Shown here piece after piece: positions 1 to 7,229 of a DNA stretch of 12,287 bases. The position numbers were made by a program, and so were the translations under genes. The stretch's first letter is position 1; each line of letters opens with the position of its first letter. The stretch is taken from the NCBI GenBank assembly GCA_945878385.1, contig CAMCTE010000059.1, positions 1 through 12,287 on the forward strand, written 5' to 3'. Source of the DNA: Azohydromonas lata NBRC 102462 (lineage in GTDB: Bacteria; Pseudomonadota; Gammaproteobacteria; Burkholderiales; Burkholderiaceae_C). The notes below the pieces were generated by a model. The model saw nothing but the letters and a program-made list of their open reading frames with translations. It searched no databases and was not told the DNA's origin.

Positions 1-204
1 CTGCGCCAGGGCGTGGAAGTTGTTCCACAGGCCTACCACGGTGCGCGGTTCGCAGGGCGGCAAGAGGGCCACATCGGCCAGCGCCACTTGCTCACCCGTG
101 GGCGCGTGTTCACCGAACAGTTCACCGCGGTGCACGCGGATCACCTCACCTTCGAGCAGACCAAAACCGACCTGCCCCGCATGGGCATAGCGCAACCATT
201 TCAT
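1..204 (-). CDS. Fumarylacetoacetate hydrolase (FAH) family protein, N-terminal part (cut by window edge)
   Basis: Only the first 68 codons are present; the frame is open to base 1. The protein begins MKWLRYAHAGQVGFGLLEGE and continues to a WNNFHALAQ stretch. This N-terminal pattern (short beta-rich start, then a proline-rich turn and a WNN-F motif) is what I know from FAH-family hydrolases/isomerases of Burkholderiales, which act on 2-oxo-acid or hydroxymuconate-type intermediates of aromatic catabolism using a divalent metal. The metal-binding ExE...D residues would lie beyond the window, so the catalytic assignment cannot be checked here. The ATG at 202-204 is preceded by an AAGGAT ribosome binding site (211-216) at good spacing, which fixes the start. 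It lies 31 bp downstream of the ygiQ stop, so co-transcription with ygiQ is likely. The exact substrate is unknown. Confidence 0.8.
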   Translation of the reverse strand, partial: MKWLRYAHAGQVGFGLLEGEVIRVHRGELFGEHAPTGEQVALADVALLPPCEPRTVVGLWNNFHALAQ

Positions 205-210
205 CGAAAG

Positions 211-216
211 ATCCTT
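211..216 (-). promoter_or_regulatory. Ribosome binding site of the FAH-family gene
   Basis: On the minus strand the sequence reads AAGGAT, ending six bases before the ATG at 202-204. It is one of the clearer Shine-Dalgarno-like sites in the window and supports the chosen start of the partial gene at the left edge. Confidence 0.6.
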
Positions 217-235
217 GAGCGTGGAGCGCTCGACT

Positions 236-2668
236 TCAGCGCGAAGTGGGACCCTTGCGCGCCGGGCGCAGGGATGCGGTACTGCGTTTGGAAGCCACCT
301 TGTCGCCACCCACGCCGGGCCGCGGCGGCAAACCGGTGTGTTGGGTGAGCACCCGCCCCTGAGTCACCGGCGAGGTCTTCACACCGGTGGGCGTGCTGTT
401 CTTGCGTCGGGCACTCTGGTAGCTGCCATCGGTTTGCGGCTGCCAGGTGGGGATGAGGTGGTGCTTGCCGTTGCCGATCAGGTCGGCACGGCCCATGGCC
501 TTGAGCGCATCGCGCAGCAAAGGCCAGTTGTTGGCATCGTGGTAGCGCAGGAAGGCCTTGTGCAGCCGGCGGCGCTTCTCCCCGCGCACGATGTCCACCT
601 TCTCCGCGCGCTGTTCGTCGCGCGTGATGCCCTTCAAGGGATTGAGGAAGGTGTGGTACATCGCCGTGGCGGTGGCCATGGGGCTGGGGTAGAAGGTCTG
701 CACCTGGTCGGCGCGGAATCCGTTCTTCTTCAGCCACAGCGCCAAGTTCATCATGTCTTCATCGGTGGTGCCGGGGTGGGCGGCGATGAAGTAGGGAATC
801 AGGAACTGCTGCTTGCCCGCTTCGGCGCTGAACTTGTCGAAGAGTTCCTTGAAGCGGTCGTAGGTGCCCATGCCGGGCTTCATCATCTTGGACAGCGGGC
901 CGCCTTCGGTGTGCTCGGGGGCGATCTTCAAGTAGCCGCCCACATGGTGGGTGACCAGTTCCTTCACATACTCAGGCGACTCCACCGCCAGGTCGTAGCG
1001 CAGGCCCGAGCCGATGAGTATCTTCTTCACACCCTTGAGCGTGCGGGCGCGGCGGTACAGCTTGATGAGCGGGCCGTGGTCGGTGTTGAGGTTCGGGCAG
1101 ATGCCGGGGTACACGCAGGAAGGCTTGCGGCAGGCGGCCTCGATTTCAGGGCTCTTGCAGCCGATGCGGTACATGTTGGCCGTGGGGCCGCCGAGGTCGC
1201 TCACCACCCCGGTGAAGCCCTTGACCTTGTCGCGGATGTCCTCGATCTCGCGGATGATGGAATCTTCGCTGCGGCTTTGGATGATGCGGCCTTCGTGCTC
1301 GGTGATGGAGCAGAAGGTGCAGCCGCCGAAGCAGCCGCGCATGATGTTCACACTGAAGCGGATCATCTCCCACGCGGGAATCTTGGTGCCGTGGTCGAGG
1401 CTGCCGTTTTCATCGGCGTAGATGGGGTGCGGGCTGCGCGCATAGGGCAGATCGAACACATGGTCCATCTCGGCCGTCGTCAGCGGAATGGGCGGCGGGT
1501 TGATCCACACCTCGCGCGCGGTATGCCCTTCGCCGTGGCGCTGCACCAAAGCGCGCGCATTGCCGGGGTTGGTTTCCAGGTGCAGGACGCGGCTGGCGTG
1601 GGCATACAGCGTGGCATCGCTCTTCACCCGCTCGTAAGCCGGCAGGCGAATCACGGTCTTGTCGCGCGGGGTGACCAGGGCGCGGCTGTCCTGCTTGATC
1701 AGGGGGCGGCGAACGAGCCGGATGGGTTGTTCACTTGGCGCGGCGGAAGGTACCTGAGGAGCTGAGGCTGAGACCGTCGGTGTTGCTGCAGAGCCCGCAC
1801 CATCCGCGGCCTGGCAAGTCTCCCCATTGGCCTGCGCGTTCTCCTCCATCCCCAGGTAGGGGTTGAGCAGCGCATCCACCTTGCCGGGGCGGTCCACCTC
1901 GGTGGAATCAATTTCGAACCAGCCGTGCAGGTCGGGGTCGTCGGGCTTGCGCATGAAGGCCGTGCCGCGCACATCGGTGATGGACTCGATGGGCTGCTTG
2001 CGCGCCAGGCGGTGGGTGATCTCCACGATGGCGCGCTCGGCATTGCCGTACAGCAGCAGGTCGGCCTTGCTGTCGATCAGCACCGAGCGGCGCACCTTGT
2101 CCTGCCAGTAGTCGTAGTGAGCGATGCGGCGCAGGCTGGCCTCGATGCCGCCGATGATGACCGGCACCTCTTTGTACGCTTCTTTGCACCGCTGCGTATA
2201 CACGAGCGTGGCGCGGTCGGGCCGCTTGCCGGCCGCGCCGCCGGGTGTGTAGGCGTCGTCGTTGCGCACCTTGCGATCAGCCGTGTAGTGGTTGATCATC
2301 GAATCCATATTGCCCGCGGCCACACCGAAGTAAAGGTTGGGGCGGCCCAGGGCCTTGAAGGACTCGGCGCTGTTCCAGTCGGGCTGCGCGATGATGCCTA
2401 CCCGGAAGCCCTGTGCCTCAAGCGTGCGGCCGATGACGGCCATGCCGAAGCTCGGGTGGTCGACATAGGCGTCGCCCGTGACGATGATGATGTCGCAAGA
2501 ATCCCAACCGAGCATGTCCATCTCGGCCCGGCTCATGGGCAGGAAGGGCGCGGTGCCGAAGCGCTTGGCCCAGTAAGGGCGATAGGCCGTGAGGGCCTTG
2601 GGCGCGTTCGCGGCTTTCGCGGCCGGCTTGGCCGGGCGCAGTGGGGTGTCGAGTAGGGTGGAGCTCAT
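236..2668 (-). CDS. ygiQ: YgiQ-family radical SAM protein (UPF0313)
   Basis: The 810-residue protein matches the YgiQ family from end to end. An N-terminal Radical_SAM_N-type domain (about residues 25-270) has the family signatures WDSCDIIIVTGDAYVDHPSF and GGIEASLRR. The radical SAM core follows, with the [4Fe-4S]/SAM motif CxxxCxxC at C446, C450 and C453 inside NIMRGCFGGCTFCSITEHEG, and then SDLGGPTANMY. Four further cysteines (C504, C513, C518, C524) sit in the family's CKSP...C...CVYP..C segment. After that come YLKIAPEHTE and a C-terminal DUF3362-like part rich in basic residues. It is longer than the E. coli protein (about 740 residues as I recall), partly through an Ala/Ser/Pro-rich insertion at about 277-315. 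The reaction catalysed by YgiQ is not established. The ATG at 2666-2668 matches the family N-terminus but has no strong Shine-Dalgarno site. It lies 121 bp after the ABC transporter gene and 31 bp before the FAH-family gene. Confidence 0.95.
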   Translation of the reverse strand: MSSTLLDTPLRPAKPAAKAANAPKALTAYRPYWAKRFGTAPFLPMSRAEMDMLGWDSCDIIIVTGDAYVDHPSFGMAVIGRTLEAQGFRVGIIAQPDWNSAESFKALGRPNLYFGVAAGNMDSMINHYTADRKVRNDDAYTPGGAAGKRPDRATLVYTQRCKEAYKEVPVIIGGIEASLRRIAHYDYWQDKVRRSVLIDSKADLLLYGNAERAIVEITHRLARKQPIESITDVRGTAFMRKPDDPDLHGWFEIDSTEVDRPGKVDALLNPYLGMEENAQANGETCQAADGAGSAATPTVSASAPQVPSAAPSEQPIRLVRRPLIKQDSRALVTPRDKTVIRLPAYERVKSDATLYAHASRVLHLETNPGNARALVQRHGEGHTAREVWINPPPIPLTTAEMDHVFDLPYARSPHPIYADENGSLDHGTKIPAWEMIRFSVNIMRGCFGGCTFCSITEHEGRIIQSRSEDSIIREIEDIRDKVKGFTGVVSDLGGPTANMYRIGCKSPEIEAACRKPSCVYPGICPNLNTDHGPLIKLYRRARTLKGVKKILIGSGLRYDLAVESPEYVKELVTHHVGGYLKIAPEHTEGGPLSKMMKPGMGTYDRFKELFDKFSAEAGKQQFLIPYFIAAHPGTTDEDMMNLALWLKKNGFRADQVQTFYPSPMATATAMYHTFLNPLKGITRDEQRAEKVDIVRGEKRRRLHKAFLRYHDANNWPLLRDALKAMGRADLIGNGKHHLIPTWQPQTDGSYQSARRKNSTPTGVKTSPVTQGRVLTQHTGLPPRPGVGGDKVASKRSTASLRPARKGPTSR

Positions 2669-2789
2669 GGTGAGGCGGCTAACCCTCTATTGTCCGTGTT
2701 TGGACGCCACATGGCCGAATTCGGCATGGGAATAATCCCTTGACGCCGCAGGGTCGGCCACTTCCAGAGGACACCGGGGCGGTGCTTGC
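2669..2789 (-). other. Intergenic gap between ABC transporter stop and ygiQ start
   Basis: The 121-bp gap contains no gene. Just after the ABC transporter stop there is a small GC hairpin (CACCG, three-base loop, CGGTG; 2772-2784) without a U-tract, so it is not a convincing intrinsic terminator. A 12-bp perfect palindrome, GCCGAATTCGGC, lies at 2714-2725, about 45 bp upstream of ygiQ. I found no good -35/-10 pair. A weak -10-like GACAAT on the minus strand (about 2689-2694) lacks a -35. Whether ygiQ has its own promoter or is read through from the ABC gene is open. Confidence 0.4.
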
Positions 2790-4628
2790 TCAGGCCTCTT
2801 CGCCCAGAAAGCCCCCGCTCTGGTGCGACCACAGCCGGGCATACAGGCCCTGCCGCGCGAGCAGTTCGGCATGGGTGCCCTCTTCCACCACGCGGCCCTG
2901 GTCCAGCACGATGAGCCGGTCCATCGCCGCAATCGTGGACAGACGGTGCGCAATGGCCACCACCGTCTTGCCTTCCATCAGCCGGTACAGGCTGTCCTGG
3001 ATGGCCACTTCCACTTCAGAGTCCAAGGCGCTGGTGGCTTCGTCCAGCAGCAGGATGGGCGCGTCTTTCAACATGACGCGGGCAATCGCAATGCGCTGAC
3101 GCTGACCACCGGAGAGCTTCACGCCCCGCTCGCCCACATGGGCGTCGTAGCCGATGCGGCCCTTCGGATCGGTCAAGCCCTGGATGAACTCATGGGCCTG
3201 CGCGCGTCGCGCCGCGGCGATCATGGGCTCATCACCCGCGTCAGGGCGGCCATACAGGATGTTCTCGCGCACCGAACGGTGCAGCAGCGAGGTGTCCTGC
3301 GTCACCATGCCGATCTGCGCGCGAAGGCTGTCTTGCGTGACGCGTCGGATGTCCTGCCCGTCGATGAGCACCTGCCCACTGCGCACATCGTAGAACCGCA
3401 GCAGCAGGTTCACGATGGTGCTTTTACCCGCACCCGAACGGCCCACCAAGCCGATCTTCTCCCCTGGCCGAATGGTCAGACGCAACTTCTCCAGCACCAA
3501 AGGCGAATCCGGCCCGGCTCCGTAGGAGAAGTCCACATCACGGAACTCCACTTCCCCGCGACCCACCTGAAGCGGTTTCGCTTCGTCAGCGTCCACCACC
3601 GTGGGCGCGCGGCTGAGCGTGGTGATGCCGTCCTGCACCGTACCGATATGCTCAAACAGGGCGGCAAACTCCCACATGATCCAGTGAGAAATGCCGTTCA
3701 GGCGCAGCGCCATGGCCGTGGCCGCGGCCACCGCGCCCACGCCCACCTGGCCCTGCGTCCACAACCACACAGTCACGCCAGCGGTACTGCCGATCAGGGC
3801 CATGCTCAGCACATGGTTGGTGATTTCCACCCCCGTGATCAAGCGCATCTGCGCATGCACCGACCCCATGAATTCCTGCATCGCGCTCTTCGCAAATGAG
3901 GCCTCGCGCTTGCCGTGGCTGAAGAGCTTGACGGTGGCGATATTGGTGTAAGCGTCGGTGATGCGCCCCACCATCAAGGAGCGCGCATCGGCCTGTTCCT
4001 TGGCCACCTTGCCCAAGCGCGGCACGAACCACACCAAGGCCAGGATGTACAGGCTGAGCCAACCCAGGAAGGGCACCAGCACCCAGGCATCGAAGGAGCC
4101 CACGACCACGACCATCGTGATGAAGTAGATGCCCACGAAGACCAGGATGTCGGCCACGATCATCCAGGTGTCGCGCACCGCCAAGGCGGTTTGCATCACT
4201 TTGGTGGCCACGCGCCCCGCGAATTCATCTTGGTAGAAGGCCAGGCTTTGGCCCAGCATGTGCCGGTGAAATACCCAGCGCAGCCGCATCGGGAAGTTGC
4301 CCGACAGGGCCTGGTGCTTGATCAGGGTCTGCAGCAACACCAGCACCGGGCTGGCCAAAAGGATTCCCCCCAGCAGCAGCATGTTCGAGCGCTGCTGGTC
4401 CCAGAGTTCGGCCACCGGGGTCTGGGTGAGCCAATCCACCACATTGCCCAGCATCGCGAACAACAGGGCCTCGAACACGCCGATGCCGGCGGTGCACAAG
4501 GTCATGCCCAAGATCAGCGGCCGCAGGCCTTCCGTGGCCGCCCACAGGAAGGCCGCGAAGGCGCGCGGTGGTGTGGCGGGCTCTCCCGGCGGGTAGGGGT
4601 CGACCCGCTGCTCGAAAAAGGAGAACAT
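2790..4628 (-). CDS. ABC transporter, fused permease and ATPase (type IV exporter fold)
   Basis: The 612-residue half-transporter has a six-helix membrane domain (hydrophobic segments near 38-62, 83-102, 155-176, 181-202, 268-290 and 295-312) followed by a nucleotide-binding domain. The ATPase is complete: Walker A GRSGAGKST (396-404), Q-loop Q444, signature LSGGQ (505-509), Walker B ILLLDE (525-530), D-loop SALD (533-536) and switch H561. It should work as a homodimer in the inner membrane. Close relatives are widespread in proteobacteria and are usually annotated as multidrug or lipid exporters; MsbA, YojI and peptide exporters share the architecture, and the IrtAB/YbtPQ siderophore importers share the fold. 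The substrate cannot be read from the sequence. The ATG at 4626-4628 has an in-frame stop just upstream and no clear Shine-Dalgarno site. It begins 19 bp after the TonB receptor stop, so translational coupling and a shared function with the receptor are plausible. Confidence 0.93.
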   Translation of the reverse strand: MFSFFEQRVDPYPPGEPATPPRAFAAFLWAATEGLRPLILGMTLCTAGIGVFEALLFAMLGNVVDWLTQTPVAELWDQQRSNMLLLGGILLASPVLVLLQTLIKHQALSGNFPMRLRWVFHRHMLGQSLAFYQDEFAGRVATKVMQTALAVRDTWMIVADILVFVGIYFITMVVVVGSFDAWVLVPFLGWLSLYILALVWFVPRLGKVAKEQADARSLMVGRITDAYTNIATVKLFSHGKREASFAKSAMQEFMGSVHAQMRLITGVEITNHVLSMALIGSTAGVTVWLWTQGQVGVGAVAAATAMALRLNGISHWIMWEFAALFEHIGTVQDGITTLSRAPTVVDADEAKPLQVGRGEVEFRDVDFSYGAGPDSPLVLEKLRLTIRPGEKIGLVGRSGAGKSTIVNLLLRFYDVRSGQVLIDGQDIRRVTQDSLRAQIGMVTQDTSLLHRSVRENILYGRPDAGDEPMIAAARRAQAHEFIQGLTDPKGRIGYDAHVGERGVKLSGGQRQRIAIARVMLKDAPILLLDEATSALDSEVEVAIQDSLYRLMEGKTVVAIAHRLSTIAAMDRLIVLDQGRVVEEGTHAELLARQGLYARLWSHQSGGFLGEEA

Positions 4629-4647
4629 CAGGCGATCAGCGCATCAA

Positions 4648-6975
4648 TCAGAGCTTGAACTCCAGGCCCACGCGCAGGTTCACCGGCGTGCGCTCAACAA
4701 AGCGGCCCGCCTCACGCGTCGCTTCAGTGACCACCACGCTACCCGTGGCGTAATCGCGCACGATGAAATTGCTGGCCGTCAGGCGCAGCAGCGTGTTCGG
4801 GTTCAAGTTCACGGTGGCGTATGCATCCCACACGCGCTTGAGACCCACCTCGCGGAACTGCGTCTCGCTGATGCGCGTTTCATAGCCGGGCGTGAGGTTC
4901 ACGCTGCTGCCGATGTTCAGCGGCAGGCCCGGCACGCGGTAGTCGCCTCCAAGGTTCAGGGTTCCGCGGGGTTGCTCGTCCAGTCGTGCGTTCGGGCCGG
5001 GCACACCATCGACCTTCGAGTTGAAGATGCTCAGGTTGCTGCGCACATCCACGCGCGGTGCACTGGCGATGAAGTCGGTCAGGCGAAACTTGGCTTCCAG
5101 TTCGATGCCCTGGGTGTAGGCACCGCCCACATTCTGCGGGCGCGATACCCAGCGGGGGACCGTGGACCAGGGCACGCTTTCCAGCGCGGTGACATTGCGG
5201 ATGTAGTCCTTGATTTCGCGATGGAAGACATTGGCGCTGATGATGCCGCCGTTGCTGAGGTAGCGCTCGATGGCCACATCGATACCGGTGGCCAACTCGG
5301 GCCGCAGGTTGGGGTTGCCGGCGCGGTCGGCCTGGGTGGCCGAATTGGGGCCGGGTGCAGGCAGCCGCGTGTTCAGCGAAGGCCGCGAGATCAGGTTCTG
5401 CAGCGTGGGCGACTTGTAGCTGCGCGTGAGGCTCACGCGAATCTGGTCGCGCCCCTTGGGGTCGAACTTCCACACGGTATGGGCCAGCGGGGTCCACACG
5501 CTGCTGCGGTTGCGGCTGGTACCCAGGCCACTGTCGCCTTCGGTGGTGATGCCTTCCCAGCGCAGGCCGGCATAGGCCGACCACTGCGGGCTGAAGCTCC
5601 ACTCGTCTTGCGCATAGGCGGCCAAGCGCTGCGAGCGGGCCGACACATTTTCGCCAAATTCAGCCAGCAGGGGCACGCCGTTTTGCAGCGTGGTGCGGTT
5701 CTCGTCTCGGCGGTTCTGCTCCACCTCGAAACCACCGACGAGGCTGTGTTGGTTCTCCAGCAGACGCGAAGCCTTGAAGTTCAGCGAGGCCCCGCGGTCG
5801 GTGATGGCCGCATCGTCGTCGAGCACCCGCAAAGGCGTGCTCGAGAAAGTGCCGAACTCGCGCCGCAGGTTCTCGTTGTCGAAGCGGTTGCGGTTGGCGC
5901 TGGCACGCCACTCGGTGCGCGTGTCGCCAAAGCGCAGGTTCAAATTGGCGCCCACACGGGCCAACTCGAATACCCCGCTGCCCAGGGAATCGCTGAAGGC
6001 GTAGGGAATGGGGGTGCTGCCGATGGGTTGGGTGAGCGTGCTGGTGCGCTCAGTGGTGCCAGTGGACCGGATGAACATGGGCATGATGAGGGCGGAGTCG
6101 CCCGTCTCGCCGCGCCACTGCAGACGCCCATTCACATTGAAGCCCTCGCGCTTGCCAAGGACACGGGCGGTTTCTTCCTGGGCCAGCAACGTGCGCCCCG
6201 TCACCAAATCGGTGGATTGCGTTTGAGCGAAGTTGCGGTCGTCGGTGTCGCGCTTGAAGGCGGTGGCGGTGAGGTTGTAAATCCAACGATCGCCGATGGT
6301 GTCGTTGCGGGTCCAGGAGATGCCCGGTTGCCACTGGCCACGCTCGTAGCCCAGGCCCAGGCGCACATCATTGAGGCGGCGGCGAAAGCCTTCTCGCATC
6401 ACGATGTTGATGGTGCCACCAATGGCGCGGGCGCCGGTCTCCGCGGTGGGCGCACGCAGGATTTCAATCCGCTCGATCTGGTCGGGTGCCACATTCTCGA
6501 GCGAGAAGCCCGGCGGCACGCGCTCGCCGTCCATCAGAATCTGGGTGTAGCCGGCACCCAATCCGCGCATCCGCGGAGGGCCACCGCGGCCCGGGGCGCC
6601 GGGCATGGTGATTCCAGGCAGGCGGCGCAGGATTTCCAGGGTGTTGGAGTCGCCGAACTGCTCCAGTTCCTGCCGCCCGATCACGATCTTGGATGCGGTG
6701 GCGTTGCGCCTCTCCTGTTGATCGGAGGGCCGTCCACTGGTCACATCCACCCGCTGCGTGCTGCCGGGAGCTGAAGGCGCGGCGGCACCGCGATTGCCGC
6801 CGGAGGATGAGGTGCTGCCTTGTCCGGCCGCTGCCGAGCCGGTACCGGCGGGGTTGGGTGGCACATCGGGGGCGCCGGCCGGCGTGTTGTTGGTCTGGGC
6901 GTGCAGCGACAGACTCAGGGACAACAGGCTCGCGCACAGGGCGATGGCCTTCAGAGGCGAAGGAATCATGGTCAT
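4648..6975 (-). CDS. TonB-dependent outer-membrane receptor, substrate unknown
   Basis: From the ATG at 6973-6975 the protein has 775 residues. An open frame continues upstream to 7212, but that extra part is Arg/Pro-rich and precedes the signal peptide. Residues 1-26 form a signal peptide (hydrophobic stretch ending SLSLHA, predicted cut before Q27). A low-complexity Gly/Ser/Ala/Pro linker follows (27-72), then a possible TonB box in TQRVDVTSG (73-81). The plug domain (about 95-195) includes LEILRRLPGITMPG, RMRGLGAGYTQILMDGERVP and QIERIEILRAP...GGTINIV. The rest is a beta-barrel with alternating polar/aromatic strands, ending LRVGLEFKL, with Leu rather than the usual Phe as last residue. 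Such receptors import siderophores, vitamins, sugars or peptides using TonB energy. The next ATG (6967-6969) is an alternative start. No strong Shine-Dalgarno site is visible. It lies 19 bp upstream of the ABC transporter gene and diverges from rluA. Confidence 0.92.
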   Translation of the reverse strand: MTMIPSPLKAIALCASLLSLSLSLHAQTNNTPAGAPDVPPNPAGTGSAAAGQGSTSSSGGNRGAAAPSAPGSTQRVDVTSGRPSDQQERRNATASKIVIGRQELEQFGDSNTLEILRRLPGITMPGAPGRGGPPRMRGLGAGYTQILMDGERVPPGFSLENVAPDQIERIEILRAPTAETGARAIGGTINIVMREGFRRRLNDVRLGLGYERGQWQPGISWTRNDTIGDRWIYNLTATAFKRDTDDRNFAQTQSTDLVTGRTLLAQEETARVLGKREGFNVNGRLQWRGETGDSALIMPMFIRSTGTTERTSTLTQPIGSTPIPYAFSDSLGSGVFELARVGANLNLRFGDTRTEWRASANRNRFDNENLRREFGTFSSTPLRVLDDDAAITDRGASLNFKASRLLENQHSLVGGFEVEQNRRDENRTTLQNGVPLLAEFGENVSARSQRLAAYAQDEWSFSPQWSAYAGLRWEGITTEGDSGLGTSRNRSSVWTPLAHTVWKFDPKGRDQIRVSLTRSYKSPTLQNLISRPSLNTRLPAPGPNSATQADRAGNPNLRPELATGIDVAIERYLSNGGIISANVFHREIKDYIRNVTALESVPWSTVPRWVSRPQNVGGAYTQGIELEAKFRLTDFIASAPRVDVRSNLSIFNSKVDGVPGPNARLDEQPRGTLNLGGDYRVPGLPLNIGSSVNLTPGYETRISETQFREVGLKRVWDAYATVNLNPNTLLRLTASNFIVRDYATGSVVVTEATREAGRFVERTPVNLRVGLEFKL

Positions 6976-7229
6976 GGATCTGGCCCCAGCCGGTGGGCGG
7001 AGCGGTTGGAGGATGCCTGGACGCGCATCGCTTGAGATGGCACGGCGGCGGCAAACGGGACTGGGTCGGTCAACCCTTCGGGCAGGTGCTCGACTCCCGC
7101 ACCATCCCACATTGTGAACGAGCCGAGGATGAGCAGTTTGCGCACGCCCAATGACCCCATGCGTCTGAACCTTCGCGGGGCGGGGCCTCGGCCATCGCAA
7201 GGCAGAATTCACCGGCGCAGGCCGACGGC
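6976..7229. other. Divergent intergenic region between TonB receptor and rluA
   Basis: This 254-bp stretch must hold the promoters of both divergent genes. I see no AT-rich Fur-box-like element, no riboswitch-like conserved structure and no convincing -35/-10 pair on either strand. A short palindrome CACATTGTG lies at 7108-7116, and on the minus strand its CACAAT could serve as a weak -10 for the receptor, but without a matching -35. The receptor frame stays open through most of this stretch (to 7212), but the encoded peptide is Arg/Pro-rich and precedes the signal peptide, so I treat it as non-coding. Confidence 0.5.

Noticed and set aside
215..1765. A 516-codon open frame on the plus strand opposite ygiQ
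   Set aside because: It is a mirror of the minus-strand YgiQ coding frame in GC-rich DNA. It has no recognisable domain and is full of Ala/Gly/Val/His low-information sequence. YgiQ itself matches its family over its full length.
2714..2725. Perfect 12-bp palindrome GCCGAATTCGGC upstream of ygiQ as an operator
   Set aside because: A perfect 12-bp palindrome is expected by chance about three times in 12 kb, there is no second copy nearby, and no promoter overlaps it.
2823..3899. Open frames of 358 codons (plus strand) and 247 codons (3915-4658, plus strand) opposite the ABC transporter
   Set aside because: They are His/Gln/Arg-rich translations antisense to a complete ABC protein with all ATPase motifs, and show no independent support.
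4972..6774. A 600-codon open frame on the plus strand opposite the TonB receptor
   Set aside because: Same cause: antisense shadow of a GC-rich gene. There is no domain, no ribosome binding site and no family resemblance, while the minus-strand product has signal peptide, plug and barrel.
6976..7212. 79-residue N-terminal extension of the TonB receptor frame, starting at a GTG
   Set aside because: It is Arg/Pro-rich and would place the signal peptide in the interior of the protein. Outer-membrane receptors need it at the N-terminus, so the ATG at 6973-6975 is better.
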